NCBI GenBank assembly: GCA_018907035.1
Contig: JACCIC010000039.1
Location: 781,001-845,000, forward strand
Direction: 5' to 3'
Length of the DNA: 64,000 nucleotides
From: Sycobia sp. Sy_11
Lineage: Eukaryota; Arthropoda; Insecta; Hymenoptera; Epichrysomallidae
The notes beneath the pieces were generated by a model. It worked only from the letters and a program-made list of their open reading frames with translations. It made no database searches and had not been told where the DNA came from. The stretch's first letter is position 1. The number at the start of each line of letters is the position of its first letter. Positions 60,814-64,000 of the stretch are shown here, in pieces. The position numbers and the translations under genes are program-made.

Positions 60814-61496
60814 GTTTCTCAAATCGTCGGCCGACGAGTCCTCATTGGCATTTTATCGGTGCGACCGCGATGAACATCGAATGTAGATTGGTGGCATGCG
60901 GGTGTGGGAAGGGGGATGAAGCACCTTCGAATATGTCCCGTCGACGTACATAAGCCTGCCCAGCAAGCCTCGATTCTTGAGACGGAATTTCCCCGCTTTG
61001 ACTAGAAATCCCTGCCTCTCGTGGAAATAGCGCCGCGCGCGCCGTAATCCCGCGCTAGACGCGTTAAACCCGCGGGGACGGCAGGGGGCGAGGGGGTTGA
61101 ACTCCTCCGAAGAAAAGGACAAGTCGGCGCTGCAGCCGGAGACGAGATATCGAAGCGCAAATGTGGTTTACGACGTAACGGGACGTAGGCGTCTCCGTTA
61201 CAGGCCCCTACCCCCTCCCTCGACGAGGAGATATCTCTCATATTAAATATATATATATATATATGCATGTATGAATACGCACGCGCATGTACAGATACAA
61301 AATCCTGACGGACGCGCTCCGTGCGTTTTCCAAAAGACGGAATTTTTCTCTCCATATATCTACAATTCATTGCTACGTAAGCGCTTCGTGAGTCGAATAC
61401 GTATGAAGGTGGGTGGGAGTCGAGAGGTGTGTTGGGGTGGCATAAAGATGGCATTCTTTCAGCGAGTGTCGCCGTCGCGGCCTCTCCTCTTTCACT

Positions 61497-61515
61497 CTCT
61501 CTCTCTCTCTCTCTT
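61497..61515 (+). repeat. (CT)n microsatellite
   Basis: About nine units, then CCTCCCTCCC. Confidence 0.9.
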
Positions 61516-61787
61516 TCTTCCTCCCTCCCTCCCGCCCTCTCGCCACTCACCGTTCGAATATCGCTGAATTTATGAAGCGAGAGTAACACGGCGCGCAAAG
61601 CGAACGCTTTTATCCTCAATTATCGCGGGCGCGAGCCCAGCCCGCCTAATAAATCCGTCGTTCGCTCGTTCCGAAACTTTTCCTGCAGATTTCTCGGTTA
61701 TACAGCGCGCGGCTGCCGCCGAGTTTTTACGGCCGGGATGCGCGCCGCCTTTTACCAACTTCAATCCCGCGCGGTTTATTATTACCG

Positions 61788-61788
<1 letters not shown>

Positions 61789-61835
<47 letters not shown>
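61789..61835 (+). repeat. (TA)n microsatellite
   Basis: About 22 units. A short GTATTCGTTCGTATTCG repeat follows at about 61855. Confidence 0.97.
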
Positions 61836-61842
<7 letters not shown>

Positions 61843-64000
61843 AAGTGCATGTTCGTATTCGTTCGTATTCGTCGGCGACTTGAAAGCTCTATCCTTTGTC
61901 GAGAGACTCCTTTGGATCTAGGCAGACGGCGATGAAATTATATATTATTCAGCCGACGTCGAAGATATATAGGCAGCAAATGGGTTTACCGATTATGACC
62001 TAAGATTACCTGGAAATTATCATTGAAACCTGTGAACTATTTTTTGTAGGTTGATAGTACTGGCGCCAAGAATACAGGACCCAAGCATTGAGAATAATTA
62101 CATGTTTTAATGTACGTATCAACAGCTTTCTCAGTTAGTAAAAGTTATCGGGTAATGCAATATCTTATCCAAATTTACTTTGCAAATACGACATATGTTG
62201 TCTGTGCATATATTACTTGCACTTCTTGACTATTTCTTTGCACCATCTTGAAAATGTTAGACTCATGTTTAAGCCACGCTCTTGTCTTACCATAAATCAC
62301 GCAATGGTCTTAACACATTGTTTTTCCCAGCAATAATTGATATTGATGGACCCTTGCTAATTTCGATATTTATACCAATGTTAAAAAACTGCAAAGAATA
62401 CCCTTCAACACTAAAAGTGAAGACAAGCCGAACGACGCGCCCCGATCGACGTCGATAATCCATGTCGAAGTCGCCGCAGACAACGCACAAGCTATATGCG
62501 TTGTAACTTTCTGAAGAAGGTTAGGATTAAAATGATCAAACTGCCAATTGATACGTCAGATGGAGCATAGCAGTAATATTACATAATGGGCATGATGGAT
62601 AGGCAAAATGGGCCTCATTTCAAATAGAAATTGTAACCGCAGCCGTTTCAAATAGAGCATATCTGGTGGGAGATTCGATATTTTATATTGTCGATGTTGA
62701 AAAATTTTCGTATTTCTTCCGATTATCTTGGTGTTTTTCCGGCGGAAATTACATGGGAGTATATATCTCGTGCTGCTTTATACGTTTATAGTACTTATAC
62801 GTATCTATGCATGTGTGCGCATTCAATATGAAAAACATTGATATATTTGGCAGAATATCCTCTCTTTATTACCTGATTAATTTTTCTCTATCATTTGTTT
62901 CTGCTACATTAAGTATTGGAAGTAACTTATATTAATGCTACAGTCCGCAATCGAGTAGCAATGTTTACTGGTATAATTTAATTAATTAACCTTTATTTCC
63001 CATTGTTATTGCATTTCTCTACTAATTAAAGACAGCGCATTCCATAACGAATAATACTGGTCATTGATAAGGCTTCGATGTTTTATATAGTCCATTTGGA
63101 AATGTCTTTTTTTTTTGATAATTAAACGCACAAGAGTATATAAAAAATAAATGAAACTATTTTCAGAATGCTACAGTTGAACAAGTTCAATGGATTTGGA
63201 GCTTGTTATTTTTATTGATCGGTGGTCGAATTAAAATACGGCCCAGTTGTGCGGCTTTAATAATGCATTATAATTTTAAAGAAAAATACGATTAACTCCT
63301 GAATTCTGAAGCTAATTACCCGAGTAAAGTTTTTAGCGAGCATAAATGATGATTATGACAAAATGTCTTTATTCAGAAAATACGGACGAGTCTAACTTTT
63401 AGGTGCGCGCAAAAGTTGCGAGGGATTTTTTAAATTAAGAAATTAATGCCTTGCGTGGAGATCGATCATTTACGTAACTATTGAATATCGAATTTGACGG
63501 AGCAAAGTGTGCTCGATTAATTAATACCAAGTTGCGCGTAATTTTCAAACGACTTGTATATTTATTTTATAACCTTGCATTATATATTAACTTTAGCCAC
63601 CCTTGATTCGTGCTCAAAAATTCGACACGTATAAATCTTCGTTTACTTTATTCGACAAGCTTAAGGGAACAGAGGCAACCGATAATCTCTTCTGGACCTT
63701 GCCAACATCATCGGTTATCATACCTCTGTCAAAAAACAAAAAAAAAGAAGCCAAAAAAATGAGCACGAACTTTATACCCTTCCGCTAAAAACTCCCAATT
63801 CAAATCAAACCCGCGCCCTCGAAAATCCATCTCACGTCCGAGAGCCGATCAAAGCGAATCCGAAACGAGGCTCCATCCGGCCGGGCGGGAAATTTTATAG
63901 ACACAAGGGCGGCCGGCCTGGGCGGGATCCGCCTCCATTCGAGCGTGCAAACAGCCGGGCCTGACTCTATATACATGCAAGCGTGGGAGGGTGAGGGGTG
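61836..64000. other. Gene-free AT-rich end of the window
   Basis: AT-rich DNA containing the endonuclease-like relic at 62287-62690. A good acceptor-like CTATTTTTTGTAG ends at 62049. The last 220 bases turn CpG-rich again. Confidence 0.55.
62287..62690 (-). mobile_element. Decayed non-LTR retrotransposon endonuclease relic
   Basis: Read on the minus strand, three successive pieces in different frames resemble an endonuclease-exonuclease-phosphatase (EEP) domain of a LINE-type element. First comes an FETAAVTIS stretch, where these enzymes have FE.xAV.I. Next is YCYAPSDVS, where they have YRxPSxD. Then comes VVCGDFDMDYRRRSGR (about 62440-62490), matching the catalytic GDFN.D motif, followed by a VEGYSLQFFNI stretch as in the usual L..Y.L...N. 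The frame changes and stop codons mean it cannot be functional. No reverse transcriptase, poly-A tail or target-site duplication was found. Family motifs are established knowledge; the assignment to this sequence is inference from a short patchy match. Confidence 0.4.

Larger units (their letters stand above)
57701..61788. other. Gene-free: GC, AT and GC blocks
   Basis: GC-rich at about 57710-58660 and 60600-61790 with TA tracts, AT-rich between. An ATGCAC...GTGCAT hairpin lies near 59344-59367, upstream of a GTAAGT word at about 59416. No gene recognised. Confidence 0.55.

Noticed and set aside
62050..62091. Terminal-exon-like stretch after CTATTTTTTGTAG
   Set aside because: Only 13 codons before a stop, with no poly-A signal close behind and no recognisable peptide.
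1..64000. CRISPR arrays, bacterial operons, rRNA, telomeric TTAGG arrays, LTR pairs
   Set aside because: None seen. Repeats are simple microsatellites or small local duplications.

Overview
The window looks like gene-poor nuclear DNA from an animal, most probably an insect, and its composition resembles a hymenopteran (ant-like) genome. The basis is threefold. CpG-rich, GC-rich blocks of 0.5-3 kb alternate with very AT-rich blocks. More than thirty long (TA)n tracts and many (GA/CT)n and (CA/GT)n tracts are present. There are no operons, Shine-Dalgarno sites or tightly packed ORFs. The organism assignment is inference from composition only.

No complete protein-coding gene can be supported on either strand. 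The long open frames are almost all translations of microsatellites (YIYIYI, SLSLSL, RERERE, HTHTHT) or of GC-rich DNA where stop codons are rare. I saw no tRNA, rRNA, recognised microRNA, intact transposon, LTR or CRISPR array. The simplest reading is a large intergenic region or the inside of one or more very large introns.

A few places may carry coding sequence. They are a 42-nt candidate microexon with strong flanking splice signals (55629-55670, +), a 208-nt fully open candidate exon (44657-44864, +), a 75-nt candidate exon on the minus strand whose peptide resembles the start of a SET/SMYD methyltransferase domain (14408-14482, -), and a longer unrecognised open frame (30271-30742, +). 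None is proven. A decayed, frame-broken relic resembling the endonuclease domain of a non-LTR retrotransposon lies at about 62287-62690 on the minus strand.

Layout: GC-rich blocks with microsatellites lie at roughly 0.6-1.3, 2.4-5.4, 7.0-10.5, 11.5-12.4, 14.3-15.4, 16.8-17.6, 18.8-19.8, 21.9-22.7, 23.1-24.6, 25.7-26.6, 27.5-29.5, 30.3-31.4, 32.2-34.6, 35.2-36.2, 39.8-41.1, 45.9-47.1, 48.7-52.1, 57.7-58.7 and 60.4-61.8 kb. AT-rich, mostly repeat-free DNA lies between them; the longest such stretches are 36.2-39.8 and 41.1-45.9 kb. Several non-repetitive patches with clustered homeodomain, POU, Sox/TCF or E-box-like words (19.40-19.57, 29.58-29.79 and 44.17-44.29 kb) are the best candidates for conserved regulatory elements. 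No genes working together can be described because no gene is established.
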